This document shows, piece by piece, positions 21,226 to 32,666 of a stretch of 64,000 nucleotides of DNA; the first letter of the stretch is position 1; each line of letters starts with the position of its first letter. The notes beneath the pieces are model-generated. The model worked only from the letters and a program-made list of their open reading frames with translations, ran no database searches and had not been told where the DNA came from. This DNA comes from Ampelomyces quisqualis (Eukaryota > Ascomycota > Dothideomycetes > Pleosporales > Phaeosphaeriaceae), in assembly GCA_018398575.1 (NCBI GenBank), contig JAGTXZ010000014.1:868001-932000 (forward strand). The letters run 5' to 3'. The position numbers were made by a program, and so were the translations under genes.

Positions 21226-23185
21226 TTTCTCGACATCAAAGGCTCCGGAACGAGAGCCTGCCAGTCATAGCATGCAATCACTTGATCTGTAGCATTTTTT
21301 AGCTTTATTCATTACTGCTTCGTCGAGCAATTCACCGCATCGAGTTCTTAGTAGCATTCAATCAAGCATACCTTTACACACGCTATTGTTTCTGCAAGTG
21401 TACTTACCACCAATGCCAATAAAGCAAAGGCGTTGGCACATGTGTCAACGCATTCACAGACTCGGCGATATCTACCACCTTAGCAAAGCCGTTCTAACTT
21501 CTGTCAAAGAGTACCCGATCAAACAGGGGCTCACTTTGCAGATCAAATACACGTAGTGAACCGAGGCCATATGGATGTACAAAATCTGGGCGGTCACTTC
21601 GGCCGTACTCTCCAATGAGTAAGTTCGAGGCCAGCGAACATCTCTCAAGACACTGACGTCTCGGATGGCTCCAGCTATGTGCCGCTGCCCTCAGGTGGGT
21701 CCAGCTGAACTATATCCTGTCATAGATCATGATGCAGCGTGCACGCAGCAAAAGGCGTCGCAGTGCGTCAGTAAGGCTGAGAAAGCGTGGTCCTGGTCTG
21801 ATAAGGTCAGGGCAGGTCAGGGCAGAGCAGAGATGGTCATATTTGAGACATGCATGCGATCCGTTCTGCCGCACGCTGATTCCGACCTGTCTTCCGGATG
21901 TGAACCAGGATGCAAAAGCGAGGACGCAACGAGCCCTCGGACACCTGCCCAGTGTGGAAATTTGCCCGTGCAACTTGCGATGCACAGCTAATGAGCAATG
22001 AGATGGGGTCGCAGATCCGGTGAACTGTGCCATATATTGTCCTGGGAGAGGTCCTGAGCGGCATGTCACACAAGTACACGAATACAGCAATGTCAAAATT
22101 ATTCAGATACTTTAAACCCCGCAACATGACATAGAGCTCGACATCAGCCGCCACTTCCAAGAACCACCGCCGGGCCCAAATACCTGATTGACACAGCAGA
22201 CCTTTTTCTTGCTCGGAGTGTTTCATTCTTGGGCTACCTCGCCAAGTCCACGTACAGCAGTCCTGTGGCACAAGAGGACGTGGATTGTTCTAGCATGTCA
22301 ACCATGTACTCGACCTTCAGCCTCGGCGTTTTTTTCTCGATCCTCGCAGTCGACGTAGCTCCAGTACCACCAAGTAATACCACACAATCGTTCGCGCAAG
22401 ATTAAGCGACTTCACCATGGTCCCAAGAAGAAATCTTTACTCTGGTCGGCGTCCTCGTCGCAATATCTGGCCTCTTTATCTCACTCACATTTTTCCTCGC
22501 AAAGTATGCGCCATTCGCTCTGCTCTCCATCTGGATATTAGTGTGATGTATATGAGCCCCATATACCTTGCTGATGTTGAACAAATTGCATGAGACGCAA
22601 GCAAGAGCATTCCAAGAGACAACTACAGAAAAAATACGTTGAATGGATGGCTTTTCAAGGATGGCTGGAATCAAGTAATGCTCGTGGTGTACCTTGAGAG
22701 CGTAGGCAGTTCGCCTAAATGAAGCAAGATACAACGGCATGAGTTATCTTCACGCTCGTGGACGTCCCTCGCTGCTACGACGACTATGCGTGCCATTGCA
22801 CATGGCGCATCGCTTTCGGGCTAAGAAAACCGGTGGGTGTCCACTTGACTCGGAGTCCAAGCAATCCCTCCCACAAGCCGAGCACATGCAGCGGGGGTGT
22901 CGCGAAAGAAGTGCCCGAGACATCGGAGTGGCTAAATTTCAGAGTGCGCGATGCGAGAAGAGTACAGGTGAGAAGAGCCTTTTTCGGAAGTAATGAATTC
23001 GAGGTTCGCATCAACCCAAGTGGGAGTGTGGACGGAAGACCATTTTCGAAGCCGTTACGCTGCATTCGAACGCCATGCTCCTGATCACCATAAACGCCAC
23101 GCTTGAGATGGGCAGACATGCTCGACGCATAAAGAGATGTAGGTATACAGCATGCAAGATTCAATGAGAAGCTCTTTCTCCGCGT
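21226..23185. other. Intergenic region with one small pseudogene
   Basis: About 2 kb separates the convergent phosphodiesterase and PP2C genes. Apart from the small broken membrane-protein frame at 22295-22546, open frames here overlap one another on both strands and show no domain, signal or biased codon use. I see no repeat or RNA gene. Confidence 0.55.
22295..22546 (+). pseudogene. Small membrane protein frame broken by one stop
   Basis: From an ATG at 22295 the frame gives 36 residues: a hydrophobic start resembling a signal peptide and a Pro/Ser/Thr/Asn linker. It then meets TAA at 22403-22405. The same frame continues without further stops for 46 codons and encodes a strongly hydrophobic helix (Leu-Val-Gly-Val-Leu-Val-Ala-Ile-Ser-Gly-Leu-Phe-Ile-Ser) before TGA at 22544. 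The TAA would be CAA (Gln) before one C-to-T change. A GT-AG intron removing the stop (22355-22406) would shift the helix out of frame, so it does not rescue the gene. The family is not recognised. It could also be a chance frame. Confidence 0.4.
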
Positions 23186-25140
23186 TTATAGCTTCGCCTT
23201 TGGCTCAGGTGCTGCTGCGCTAGCCTCCTTATTAAGAGTGACATTTCCATTCGCAGTACCCTCGCCGAAGAATATAACCTCGACTGTCAGATCATCCCTA
23301 CGGAGAATTAGTCACGCTCAATAATGAATTGTGACAAGAAATTTACCTGTAACGTCTTGAGAACGGGCTGGGCAAAGTGAGTAATGCGCTTAGCTGGTCT
23401 TGATCCTTTCCGCCCAAAGCGTTGCGTACGAGGTGGGTGGCTGCATTCTTGTCTTCAACCACAAATCTCTCGTTGAGACTAGTCTTGGTGCCCCATTGCT
23501 CCTGACGGATTGGTGCCCGCTGTCCTTTGCCGCTCTGGCCGGCCTTCTGCTCCACAGGAGGTTGCTTCTCGGCCGACCACCAGCTCTTCAACCAGGACTG
23601 TGACTGTGATCCTTGGCCATTGGGATTGCCTTGGGCATCAAGCCACTGTCCGACGAGTCCGACAACTTCCTCGTTGGTGAGCATCTCCCATAGACCATCG
23701 GTAGCCATGACTACGAAGTCACCCTTCTCTGGTTCGACTTTAGTGGTGGTTATGATGGGCTCGGCAGTGACATATGGGGGAGTTTTCAGCAATGATGATT
23801 GGGTCCGACCAAAGTACGACTTCTTCAATTCCGCGGCTGTCGGCAATGACCATTTGTACGAGGCGTCGCCGAAAGCCCGCGAGGGCTCCAGTCCGCCTAG
23901 GATGCGACCATTCCGGACCACGTTGGGCTCTCCAGGATGCTCTTTTCGCAGCCGTTCCATTTCACTAGTGGTGCCTCCGGTCTGGTCCTCAGATAACGGC
24001 GTCGCGGTCCACTTGCCGTTGGTACCTCTTCGTCCAAGTACCGCACGCGAGTCACCTGTGCAGGCGACGCGTAGAAGCTTAGATCGGCTGTCGTAGAATG
24101 ATAGAAGAGCACACGAGCCTGACAGCGCGGGTGCGAGTAGTTCAGCAGCAGCTACCTTGGATTGCGCCTTTCGCACCTTCTTCACAGACTCGTGGACGAT
24201 TTCATGGTCGAGACGAATGAAGCCAGTCTTGATGGCCGCATCGATAGCTTCTGGGGCCGGAAAACGCAGCGCGGGATTCTCGACGGCAGACTTGTAAGTA
24301 GTGTTGAGTTCGCGAGCGACGAAGGAGATGAGGGTTTGGCGAAGTTTGGCCGAGGTGACCCAGCCACTGCACGGGTCAGTAACACTTCTCCTGCCCGAGA
24401 TGGTGGCATTACCTGTGTCCATCAAAGACACCCCAGAACATCCAGTCGCTGGCGTTGGCGCCATCGGTGGCGGCCAAGTTGGAAGGGACCTCGATGATCT
24501 TCTCGGCGTGGTCGTCTTCGATGGGGTCGTTGCTGGGGATCTGTACCACGTCGTATCGCACGACGCCCTGGCCTCGTCCCACAAGCCACGACTCCTCGTT
24601 CTTGCGGAGCTTGGCCGTGGTTTGCTCGGGGTCCAACATCTCCAGCACCTTCCTGCCGTAGTCGTCCGTCTCTTTTGCCAGCGGACCGGACCCAGTGATG
24701 GTGCCCGTGTACAGCTCGCCGGGGCCGACTACCAGCGCTTTGCGGGTCGGTTCGCCGTTGGTGGCGTTGGTGGCGTTGGTGGCGCTGGTGAGGTTTCTGG
24801 CCTGGGCCGCGGGCGATGTCGAGTTGGCGGACTGGGTGCCGTTGTAAGCGTAGAAGGCGCCCGATGCGACGGCAGCAGCTACCAGCGCGCCCGTCAATGC
24901 GCGAACTTGCATCGACGAGGAGAGGATAATGGGCGGGGCGCGCGGACCGAAGTGGTGGTGGTAGTGGCAGTGGTGAGCCCGGACGCCAGGGCCATTGCTG
25001 GGCGCGAAGACGGCAGTGCGGCTGCGGGCGACCTTGCGCAGACACGGGCGGCGGGCAGAGCGAAACACTTGAAAGGCTGCCCGACGCATGTCCTGGGTGG
25101 TCGTGGCGGGAGGTGGGGGATGGAAGAGAGTGGTTGACAA
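23186..25140 (-). CDS. Mitochondrial PP2C phosphatase (Ptc5/PDP-like)
   Basis: The gene reads on the minus strand with exons 25140-24413, 24366-23347 and 23297-23186 (introns 46 and 49 bp), giving 619 residues. The N-terminus is Arg-rich and free of acidic residues, as in mitochondrial presequences, and is followed near residues 77-100 by a hydrophobic segment. The start may instead be the second Met at 25089. The PP2C domain shows Val-Phe-Asp-Gly-His-Ser-Gly (metal site, spanning intron 1), Thr-Gly-Asp-Ser-Arg-Ala-Val, Ala-Thr-Asp-Gly-Leu-Trp and a final Arg-Asp-Asp-Leu-Thr-Val at the exon 3 junction. These are the Mn/Mg-binding Asp motifs. In yeast, Ptc5 dephosphorylates and activates pyruvate dehydrogenase E1 in the mitochondrion; the same job is likely here. 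The gene is divergent from the Rqc1-like gene with about 236 bp between starts. Confidence 0.92.
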
Positions 25141-25376
25141 GCCAAGCTACGGCTCTGGGCAGGAGCAGGTGGAGCGTGCACACAGCAATCGCCCTCCAAT
25201 GATTGCCCCACCCAAAAGGCGTTCGCAACCAGAGACGACGTCGACGTCATGATCTCAACCTTGGATGCGAAGAATCCTGATATTGAATGCCCTCAGCGAC
25301 TTCGCAGTATTGTCTGCACACTCGCCTTGTACAACCTTCTACCCACAAGAGACCATTGGGCACACTGACTTACCAA

Positions 25377-27468
25377 ATGTCGTCACGTGCGCTTCGACGC
25401 GCGCAGAGGGAGCTTGAAGAGAAGCACCTCCAACAGAAGCTTGCTCAAGAAGAGAGGGAAGATGAGCCAGAGGATTCAGAGGGGGAAGTCGCGCCGAAGC
25501 CAAAGGCAAAAGCAAGCCTGTTCGCTGTGTTGGGACTCGATGACGATGATCAAGGCGAGGATGAAGACGACCCCCTAGAGCAACGGCATCCCGACTCCGA
25601 ACCCAAAGCAGATATTGATAATGCGCCGCCACCAAAAGCGAAGAAGAGCAACAAGAAGAAGAAGAAGCCAAGGTCAAAGGCACCGGCTGCAGATCCAGAA
25701 GCGAATAAAAAGATCGAAAATAGTACGTCGGGTCTGGATGAGATAGATCAGGCTTTGATAGCACTCAACCTCACAAGAAACGGCCAGACGGACACATCAG
25801 CGGATCCGCAACAAGCAGCCATTAGCGAGGAGATGAAGCAAATGTGCGCCGTACTGAGCGTAGACTCCCAGCATCTGCATGCGGCAAACGAGATGAAGAA
25901 GCTGTTTGGTCGAGCTGCCCTTCAGACCACTGATGACCAACCACAACCACGGCAGCGAGGCCGCGGCCAGCAAGGTGGCCTGGCCGCTGCAGTGGCAGGA
26001 CGCAACGCACCTGCAAGTCGGAATCTGGCGTCACTAAGCCTCCGTCGTAACATTTTCATCCAGGGCAAAGAAGAATGGCCACGGGCAACTTCAGGCGGCT
26101 TGGCCATGGAAGTCGTCGAGAAGCGACCTGACGGCATAGTGGAGTACAGATTTGTTCACAATCGGATGTACCAAGAAGTACAGCAGCACTTTCAAGTATG
26201 CGTAGGAAGTATGGATCCTGAGCGCATGGTACAGCTGTTGCACTTCAACCGTAAGTCATCACCTTAGCCCGCTACAATACCAGGCACTGACAGAAGTTCC
26301 AGCCTACCACATCTCCACATTGCTTCAAGTTTCAGAGATTGCGAAACAGCAGCATGATAACGCGACCGCTTCTGAACTTTTGGAGCGTGCGCTATTCACC
26401 TTCGGGCGCTCCGTTCATTCAACATTCTCCTCGAATCTTGCTGCAGGCAAGGCACGTCTCGATTTTCGCCGGCCAGAAAACCGCGAGTTCTGGCTTGCTA
26501 TCTGGCGATACATCGGTACATTGACTGTGCGAGCGACATGGCGAACAGCACTTGAGTGGGCAAAGTTGATGCTTGTAATGGATCCCGAACAAGACCCCTA
26601 CTGCATTCGTCTTCTGTTCGACCAATTAGCTCTGCGTGGCCGAGATCCTCAGGCAGTAGTCGACCTCGTAGAAACAGATCTCCTTCAACGCCTCTGGAAA
26701 GTCCCACCCAACCTCGCCTTCAGCGTCGCTCTAGCCCACGACCGCCTCAAAGAACCCCAAAAAGCGCGCTCAACACTCCGAAACGCAATCAAAGAATACC
26801 CATGGCTCGCCGCCCGCCTTTGTAAAGAACTCGACATCTCGCCCATCCCCAAGCCCGTATGGGGCAAAGAACCCAGCACCGACTATCAAGAAATTCTCTG
26901 CCAGCTCTACACCCCGAAGGCCAAAGACCTTTGGAACACCACCGAAGCCACCAGCCTCCTCGTAGAAGTATGCTACTCCTTCGAAGAAGACCTCAGCGCC
27001 GGCGACGATCCATACTGGCTCGCACACATCCCCGAAACCGATCTCGCGCGACACATCATCCTCTCCGATGACAGGAACCTCATGGCCCTGCTCGACACAC
27101 GCGTGAAAGCGAAATATACCTCTGTTTCAGACCCCTTACCTCCCGACGACAGTATCCAATCCTACGACCTCTCAGCGCACAGACTGAACCCTTCGCTCAC
27201 ACACGCGCAGCTCCTCGCCTCCCTCGAAGAACTGCGCGAGTACTTCAACAGCCTCCACATCGAGAATCTGATTGGCGCTGGCGTGACGGAGCAAGATCTC
27301 ATCGACGCGCTCGAGGCCGTGGGGAGTAACTCGGACGAGTTTAGGAGGAATAGAGACCGGTTCGATGCGGTTAGGAGGAGGTTGCAGGAAGAGGGCGTGC
27401 AGGTTGTGTTTGATCAGGACAATGCGCGGGTGCGGCAGGAGTTGGAGGTGGAGTCGGAGAGCGAGTAA
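25377..27468 (+). CDS. Rqc1/TCF25-family ribosome quality control protein
   Basis: Exons 25377-26250 and 26303-27468 (52-bp intron, GTAAGT) give 679 residues. The start is the Met before Ser-Ser-Arg-Ala-Leu-Arg-Arg, typical of the family; upstream codons in the same frame are probably leader. The N-terminal third is charged, with acidic blocks and a Lys-rich run (residues about 85-105). The C-terminal two thirds are helical and carry the TCF25 signature around the intron junction: Asn-Pro-Tyr-His followed by Leu-Leu-Gln-Val-Ser-Glu and Leu-Leu-Glu-Arg-Ala-Leu-Phe. In yeast Rqc1 joins Ltn1, Rqc2 and Cdc48 on stalled 60S subunits to help ubiquitinate and extract incomplete chains. The C-terminus is acidic. 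It ends tail-to-tail with the Chl4 gene. Confidence 0.9.
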
Positions 27469-27742
27469 GCCCGGGGTTTAGAGAGCAGGAAGATGAAATG
27501 GGAAGGGGGGAGGAATCACAGACGACATGTCGTATAGCGAGTAGCATTTATTCCCCCTGTGTTTTGTGTATCATGAAAATTACGCATCGATTGGACTGTG
27601 CTGCGTCGATGTGTAAAAGGAGTACTACAATCTCGCCACGACGCCATATCAAAACCTGGGTATATCGATATCAAGAAACGCCCAATGACTCCACGATACA
27701 ACACACACACGCGCGCGCAATCTTCCTCTTGCGACAGTTGAC

Positions 27743-29260
27743 TCAAACACCAGGTACGCCCTCTTTCGAGCGCATGCGCCCGTCTCTTACGGTGCCTATC
27801 GTCACGCCAGCCTCGCCCGTCATCCACCCCGGCATCTTCTCGCCGTCCACAATTCCTTCTTCGACTAGTTGCCTGATACCGGCGAAGACGTGCGTGCCCT
27901 GAAACGACACGCGGACGTTTGGCACCCAGCCTTCTTCGTTTTGTATTTCTTGTAGGTCTTCAGCCGTCCTATCAAGTAGTGATGGACGACCTCTGCGTGC
28001 TCGGTTGTTGGACTGTGCTTCGAGATTGGAAGTGTCGCCGTCTTGCTGCGCGTCCTTGTCCCCAGTAGAAGCAGGAAAGGGATCATCGATGCGGACTTCG
28101 AAACGTTCGAGGCCTTGCCCATCATCTGGCTTTGCGGATGTGCCAAATCGACCAGCCGCTACTTCCTTTCTTCTTTTGGCTTCTGGAGTCTCGGTACTTT
28201 CTGCCGCGCGCTTCGACCGGCCTGGGCCAGATTTTGTGCCGCCATTCGTAGTCTTCTTCTCTGCACTCTTATTTTCTTGACCGTCTCCTCTCTGAGTCGT
28301 GATGAAGTCGAGCGCGTTCTGGCTGAAGCTATGGTCCTGAAAAATACTCCAGCCTCCTGTTGCGGCATTGCTCTTTCCTGGTCCGCGGTATGTGAGAAGA
28401 GCATCGAGCGATTTGGTGGTGAAATTTGTACTTGTCAATTGATAGCGCGCAGAGGGCCGTGAGAACGCCCTGGGTATCGCCTGTTGTACAATATCTCTCA
28501 GATGCCTGCCGTCGTCGCCAACAACTTGGCCAGTAAGCGTAGCCAATGATGAGTACACAAACGGCGAACCATTAGGCCAAATGAAGAACACCGTCTTGGC
28601 GTTATCTGTGCTGCTGGTGGCCACGGCTAGTGATCCTTCAGTGCTATATGGCGAGTCATGGATATACACCCGCAGTATCGTCATCGGCGAGGTTTTGATG
28701 CGCGTGATCAGGTAATGCGCCTTCATGAGCGGAGTGAGCTCTCTAGCCAAGTTCGACATGAAAGTTTGGGCTTGGAACCGAGGAAGATGGTCAGAATCGT
28801 TTGTGACTTCCATGTCGGTTACGGCTGACCGTGCGTTCGCTATCTTGGTAAGGCGCTTCGCAGTCCAGCGTAAGGCATTTGGGTGGTCGAGAAGATATTG
28901 TATCTCAGCTGTCCCGAGCTGGTACATGGATATGCCTGTTCTCCAATCTCCCTCGAGTATGCGATCTAGTACCTCTCTCCGCCCACCCTTGCGCGCCGCT
29001 AGCTCCTTATAGGTCTCCTGTAGCTCTTCGTAGCTTTGCGCTGGTTCATATACCTCCTCGTCGTCCTCATCTTCGTCGTCATTGCGATCACTGAGTAAGT
29101 AGGGTTTGCAGAAGTCGCGGTTCTTCTTGCTGAGCCATTGTTGCGCAAGCGATACGAGTGATTGTCGGGAGAGCTTTGTAAATGTTCGTTGCACCTCGCG
29201 ATGACTGGCAGGTAGACGGTGCGAATGCGGTATATTCTTGTAGTCGGGAGTGGTCGCCAT
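27743..29260 (-). CDS. Inner kinetochore protein Chl4/CENP-N
   Basis: The single-exon frame gives 505 residues from the Met at 29260 (Met-Ala-Thr-Thr-Pro-Asp-Tyr). The open frame extends 43 codons upstream, but that part looks like leader sequence. The N-terminal half, with a helical block and an acidic loop near residue 60-75, matches the Chl4/Mis15 family. So does the C-terminal segment ending in Gly-Thr-His-Val-Phe-Ala-Gly-Ile-Arg-Gln-Leu. The middle (residues about 330-450) is a Lys/Arg-rich, low-complexity linker that is probably nuclear and DNA-binding. CENP-N/Chl4 is part of the constitutive centromere network and contacts the CENP-A nucleosome together with Iml3/CENP-L. It is divergent from the cys-3 gene across a 912-bp promoter region. 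Confidence 0.85.
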   Translation of the reverse strand: MATTPDYKNIPHSHRLPASHREVQRTFTKLSRQSLVSLAQQWLSKKNRDFCKPYLLSDRNDDEDEDDEEVYEPAQSYEELQETYKELAARKGGRREVLDRILEGDWRTGISMYQLGTAEIQYLLDHPNALRWTAKRLTKIANARSAVTDMEVTNDSDHLPRFQAQTFMSNLARELTPLMKAHYLITRIKTSPMTILRVYIHDSPYSTEGSLAVATSSTDNAKTVFFIWPNGSPFVYSSLATLTGQVVGDDGRHLRDIVQQAIPRAFSRPSARYQLTSTNFTTKSLDALLTYRGPGKSNAATGGWSIFQDHSFSQNALDFITTQRGDGQENKSAEKKTTNGGTKSGPGRSKRAAESTETPEAKRRKEVAAGRFGTSAKPDDGQGLERFEVRIDDPFPASTGDKDAQQDGDTSNLEAQSNNRARRGRPSLLDRTAEDLQEIQNEEGWVPNVRVSFQGTHVFAGIRQLVEEGIVDGEKMPGWMTGEAGVTIGTVRDGRMRSKEGVPGV

Positions 29261-30172
29261 GGTGGGCAGAGGTCTGCACAATGTGCGCTGTGCGTACGTT
29301 GTTGACCAGCTTATCGATAGGTTCACGCGGGCGCGTTGTTGACTCGCACGTGACGTGGACTTTCTGGAAAGGCTAGAGATATTCGACATTTACAACAGTG
29401 CCTGTGTTCGCATGGGTTACTGGAAGCAGGTCTATCTGCTTATTCTTCACAGCAGAGTAGGCATGACTCTGTCAGTCTGCACGTGATGACCTCCTTTCAC
29501 TGCCGACTTCGGGACGTCATCGGACAATCACGAGCGGTCCGCGGACAGCAGCTCCGGAGCGATCGGCCCTAATCTGACACGTTTTGATGTCGGCAGACGG
29601 TGGTGAGGTCTCATTGGACAGAGCAATGGCTCTGCGTCACTGATTACAAACGCTGCCGAGGACAACAATACTAAGGCGCTGGTGAAAGAAGTCGATGTTA
29701 TCATACGGCTTGACTTTGCCGCAGGAAGCGCAGAGGTGATCGTATCTCACTCACTACACTCTTGAATTGGGTGAGATTCGCAGGCGGTCGCAGTTCGAAC
29801 GTCGCAAACAAGCGTGGGGTGAGAATCGCTTGGCGTTTCTTCACATCGGCGGGGCATCGCCAGAAACCGCCCAACTTTCCTGACCAATTCTTCACGTCAC
29901 CACTTCTCCACACCAGTCCCTCCCTCTCCCACAAACACAACAGGCTACGGAGTAGATACCGTCTACGTTCAGTCGAACGAGAATTTCTCAAGAGCGCAGA
30001 CGCTCCTCGAAGGACCGGCCTCACGCAAGCGTGCCGGAACCGGACCCATTGCTCCTCAACACGGCCGCCGCACCTTCAAAACTCCCCTCTACGACCTTTC
30101 AGTCACCGAACAACACCTTGTTCATCGCCGGAATCATCCAGAACTTCCCGCCGAGACACGACGCTGTCGCTC
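29261..30172. promoter_or_regulatory. Shared promoter region of Chl4 and cys-3
   Basis: This 912-bp region lies between two divergent start codons. It holds two CACGTGA sites (CACGTG at 29347-29352 and 29480-29485), the binding sequence of Cbf1-type bHLH proteins. In yeast, Cbf1 acts both at sulfur genes and at centromeres. It also holds one TACGGAGTA (29946-29954). The cys-3 side stays open in the start frame back to 29762, but the encoded sequence is not protein-like, so I treat it as 5' leader. A role for the CACGTG sites is inferred from the sequence only. Confidence 0.45.
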
Positions 30173-31366
30173 ATGTCGGCATACAAGGGCCAGCGGGGTC
30201 CTAACGTGTCCCAGTACATCGCCAATCTGAACCAGCTGTCACCACCCGAAGGTCAGCTCGAAGAGCCAGTTCCCGCCGAGGAAGACTTCGCTCTGTTCCT
30301 GAACAACGAGTTCTTCGACATCAATAACGGACCAATTCCCGAGTTCGACGCACCACTCGATCTTGAAGTCGACCTCGCCGCTGAGCAATCTGCGCCGCCG
30401 AGTCTCGGCCCAGATTCGCGCAAACACAGCGCCCACACTAGCGCGGATCCCAACATGGAGTTCAACTTGAATGGTAAGTCGTCTTTGCGACCCTTTCTGT
30501 CTCACCCATGTGTATTGTTGTTCTCAGTCTGGCTACGACGGTTGTATATTGCCTGCAGCTCGCTGTCCAATAGGCGACGACCCTGGCGCATGCAGACCCC
30601 GCCATGTGCCTCGTTTTTATTTCATCACCCCCACACTTTGTGTACCAGCCAGTCACACCGCAATCACCTGCAGCAGCCTTGCAGCTGATGGAAGTGTTCG
30701 CTCCAAGCACGCAATTGCCCGCGCTGCTGTGCGCGACACCACGGGAAGCCTCTAGTTCGACAACCGCTCCACATCCGTCACAACTCTCATCGCACCGACA
30801 CAATCATGGCTGACTTTGATATTTTCACAGGTGACTTTCAGTTCACCGACTTCAACAATTTTGGCCTCGACCCTTCCATGCAGGGCTTGCCCCAGACCCA
30901 GACCCAGCCGCAGCCAGCTCACTACTCTCTCCCACCAAACTACGCAGCATCACCTGCGTCATCGATATCGCCCATCAATTCGGGCTTTGATCAGGCCGCC
31001 AAGAAGCGTAAGTTGGACAGCGCCGCACCCATCACACACCAGTCGCTGGACGAGTCGGTCCGTGTGGCTGCCGAAGAGGACAAGCGTCGTCGCAACACAG
31101 CCGCCAGCGCACGCTTTCGTGTGAAGAAGAAGCAGCGTGAGCAAGCACTCGAGCAAACCGCCAAGGAAATGCAGGACAAGGCTACGAGGTTGGAGCAAAA
31201 GGTCCAGCAGCTGGAGACCGAGAATGCGTGGCTGAAAGGCTTGATCACGGAGAAGAACGGCGGCAAACATACCACAACCGACCTGCAGGCACTGTTGAGC
31301 AAGCACGAGGAAGCTTCCGGACGGAGTAGCACTACGCACACCGATGGTGTCGGCACAAAGGCGTAG
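30173..31366 (+). CDS. cys-3: CYS-3/MetR sulfur regulatory bZIP factor
   Basis: Exons 30173-30473 and 30831-31366 give 278 residues. The N-terminus has a conserved Asn-Val-Ser-Gln-Tyr-Ile-Ala motif and an acidic Phe-Ala-Leu-Phe-Leu block, probably for activation. The bZIP follows near residues 165-225: basic region Arg-Arg-Arg-Asn-Thr-Ala-Ala-Ser-Ala-Arg-Phe-Arg, then a Leu zipper ending Leu-Lys-Gly-Leu. This basic region is that of Neurospora CYS-3 and Aspergillus MetR, which switch on genes for sulfate uptake and use of other sulfur sources when sulfur is short. The intron is long for this genome (357 bp). An ATG inside it (30806) is in frame with exon 2 through the acceptor, so a shorter form starting Met-Ala-Asp-Phe-Asp is possible. 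The family is usually autoregulated and controlled by SCF-type ubiquitination. Confidence 0.92.
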
Positions 31367-32086
31367 AGCCCAGCAAAAAATTCTTCCCAGCACCTGTTTC
31401 AGCTGACCTCGGTCCTTTTTGTCATGAGCTTTTCTTCGAGTCTGCGCATACTTTGATTGATGCAGTTCATTAGACCGTTGGATGATGCGAATGAGTCTTG
31501 GAAATACCATAGCCGATGGAAGATTCAGCTTATGTTTAATGCAATCTACTTGATGTACTTCAACTGCATGTCTTGGTGCAACCGTTGTGCGTCAAGAATC
31601 TGCTTCAAGCCACTCCATAAGAAAATTCGATATTTTTGCAGCTGTGGCATAGCAGCGAGCGTACTGTCGACAAATGATACAAGGAACCGTACCATGCATT
31701 CCAGATCAGACGTGAAGTGGATGAGATGTGGGGGGCCCGAATACGGGGCCGTAGAACCCGTGGAGCAGAATCTGGGGATTTCTTGGCAATCATACCAGCA
31801 AAAGAACGGCACGAGGATGTACATTTTAGGCCAACGAAATGACAGAGAAAACAGGTACGCATTTATAGGATAATGGTCTCGAACTACAAGCTCAAGACCA
31901 TCGCTTCGCTCATGCAACGATGCAATGCGCCAACGCCTTAACTTCCCGAGCCACCTTTCGTTCAAGAACAGGGGCTAGAACGCATGATTCACATCAAACG
32001 CTTCACCTGTCCTTTCACCGGGTATTCAGATGGCCATCGATTTGCACCACGCACATTCTTGTTCCAAACGACTCAGCTCATCGAGT
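31367..32086. other. Convergent intergenic region
   Basis: About 720 bp lie between the cys-3 and Tctex stop codons and hold both 3' flanks. Small open frames occur on both strands, but none has a recognisable domain or signal peptide. No repeat was seen. Confidence 0.55.
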
Positions 32087-32666
32087 CTAGATGGCAACCC
32101 ACGTAACAGCAATCACAATGTCCATGCCCTTCTTCTCCGCGCCCTCCCACTTGTAGCTAAACGTGCCGTCCTTTTCGTTGTTCCAGTACGCGCCGACAGC
32201 ACTGTGCATGCCGCGGCGGCCGTGCTTCTCGGGTTCTGAGGGGATGCCGATGTGTTGGATCACGGTGCTGTTGACAATGTATTTGAAAGGGGGTTGGGAG
32301 GTTTCGCCGGTAGTGACGGAAGTCTTCTCGATGAGGGATTTGAGGATGGTTTGCTGGTGGATGGGTTAGTATGGCGTCGGAGCAGTCCACGTGCGGGGTG
32401 TGGTTGAGGAAGGGGGACGGCTTACAATGATGGATGTGTTCCACTCAGCGGATTTGCTGTGATCGTATGACTCTGCTGCGCCGATGACGGTCTCACAAGC
32501 CTGTTTAGACAATTAGATGTTTTCTTCTGCCCCAATCATACTCATACGTACATGGGAAGCGATCTGCTCGAGCTCAGATGTGGGGAGCGGTGAATGCGTT
32601 GGTGCCTGCCTTTTGTCAGTATGCGACTTCCTCTGCGTCCTTGACGGAGCTCAAACATACTGCCAT
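32087..32666 (-). CDS. Tctex-type dynein light chain
   Basis: Four exons on the minus strand, 32666-32661, 32605-32552, 32500-32426 and 32353-32087, give 133 residues with all junctions in frame. The first coding exon is only six bases (Met-Ala). The protein shows the Tctex-1 pattern: Ala-Cys-Glu-Thr-Val-Ile, then Trp-Asn near the end of the second helix, Phe-Lys-Tyr-Ile-Val in the first strand, and a closing Ile-Val-Ile-Ala-Val-Thr-Trp-Val-Ala-Ile. The family binds the dynein intermediate chain and cargo and helps assemble cytoplasmic dynein for nuclear and vesicle transport along microtubules. A 20-residue insertion-like segment rich in Gly and Glu precedes the third strand. It is convergent with cys-3 and divergent from vtc1. 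Confidence 0.88.
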
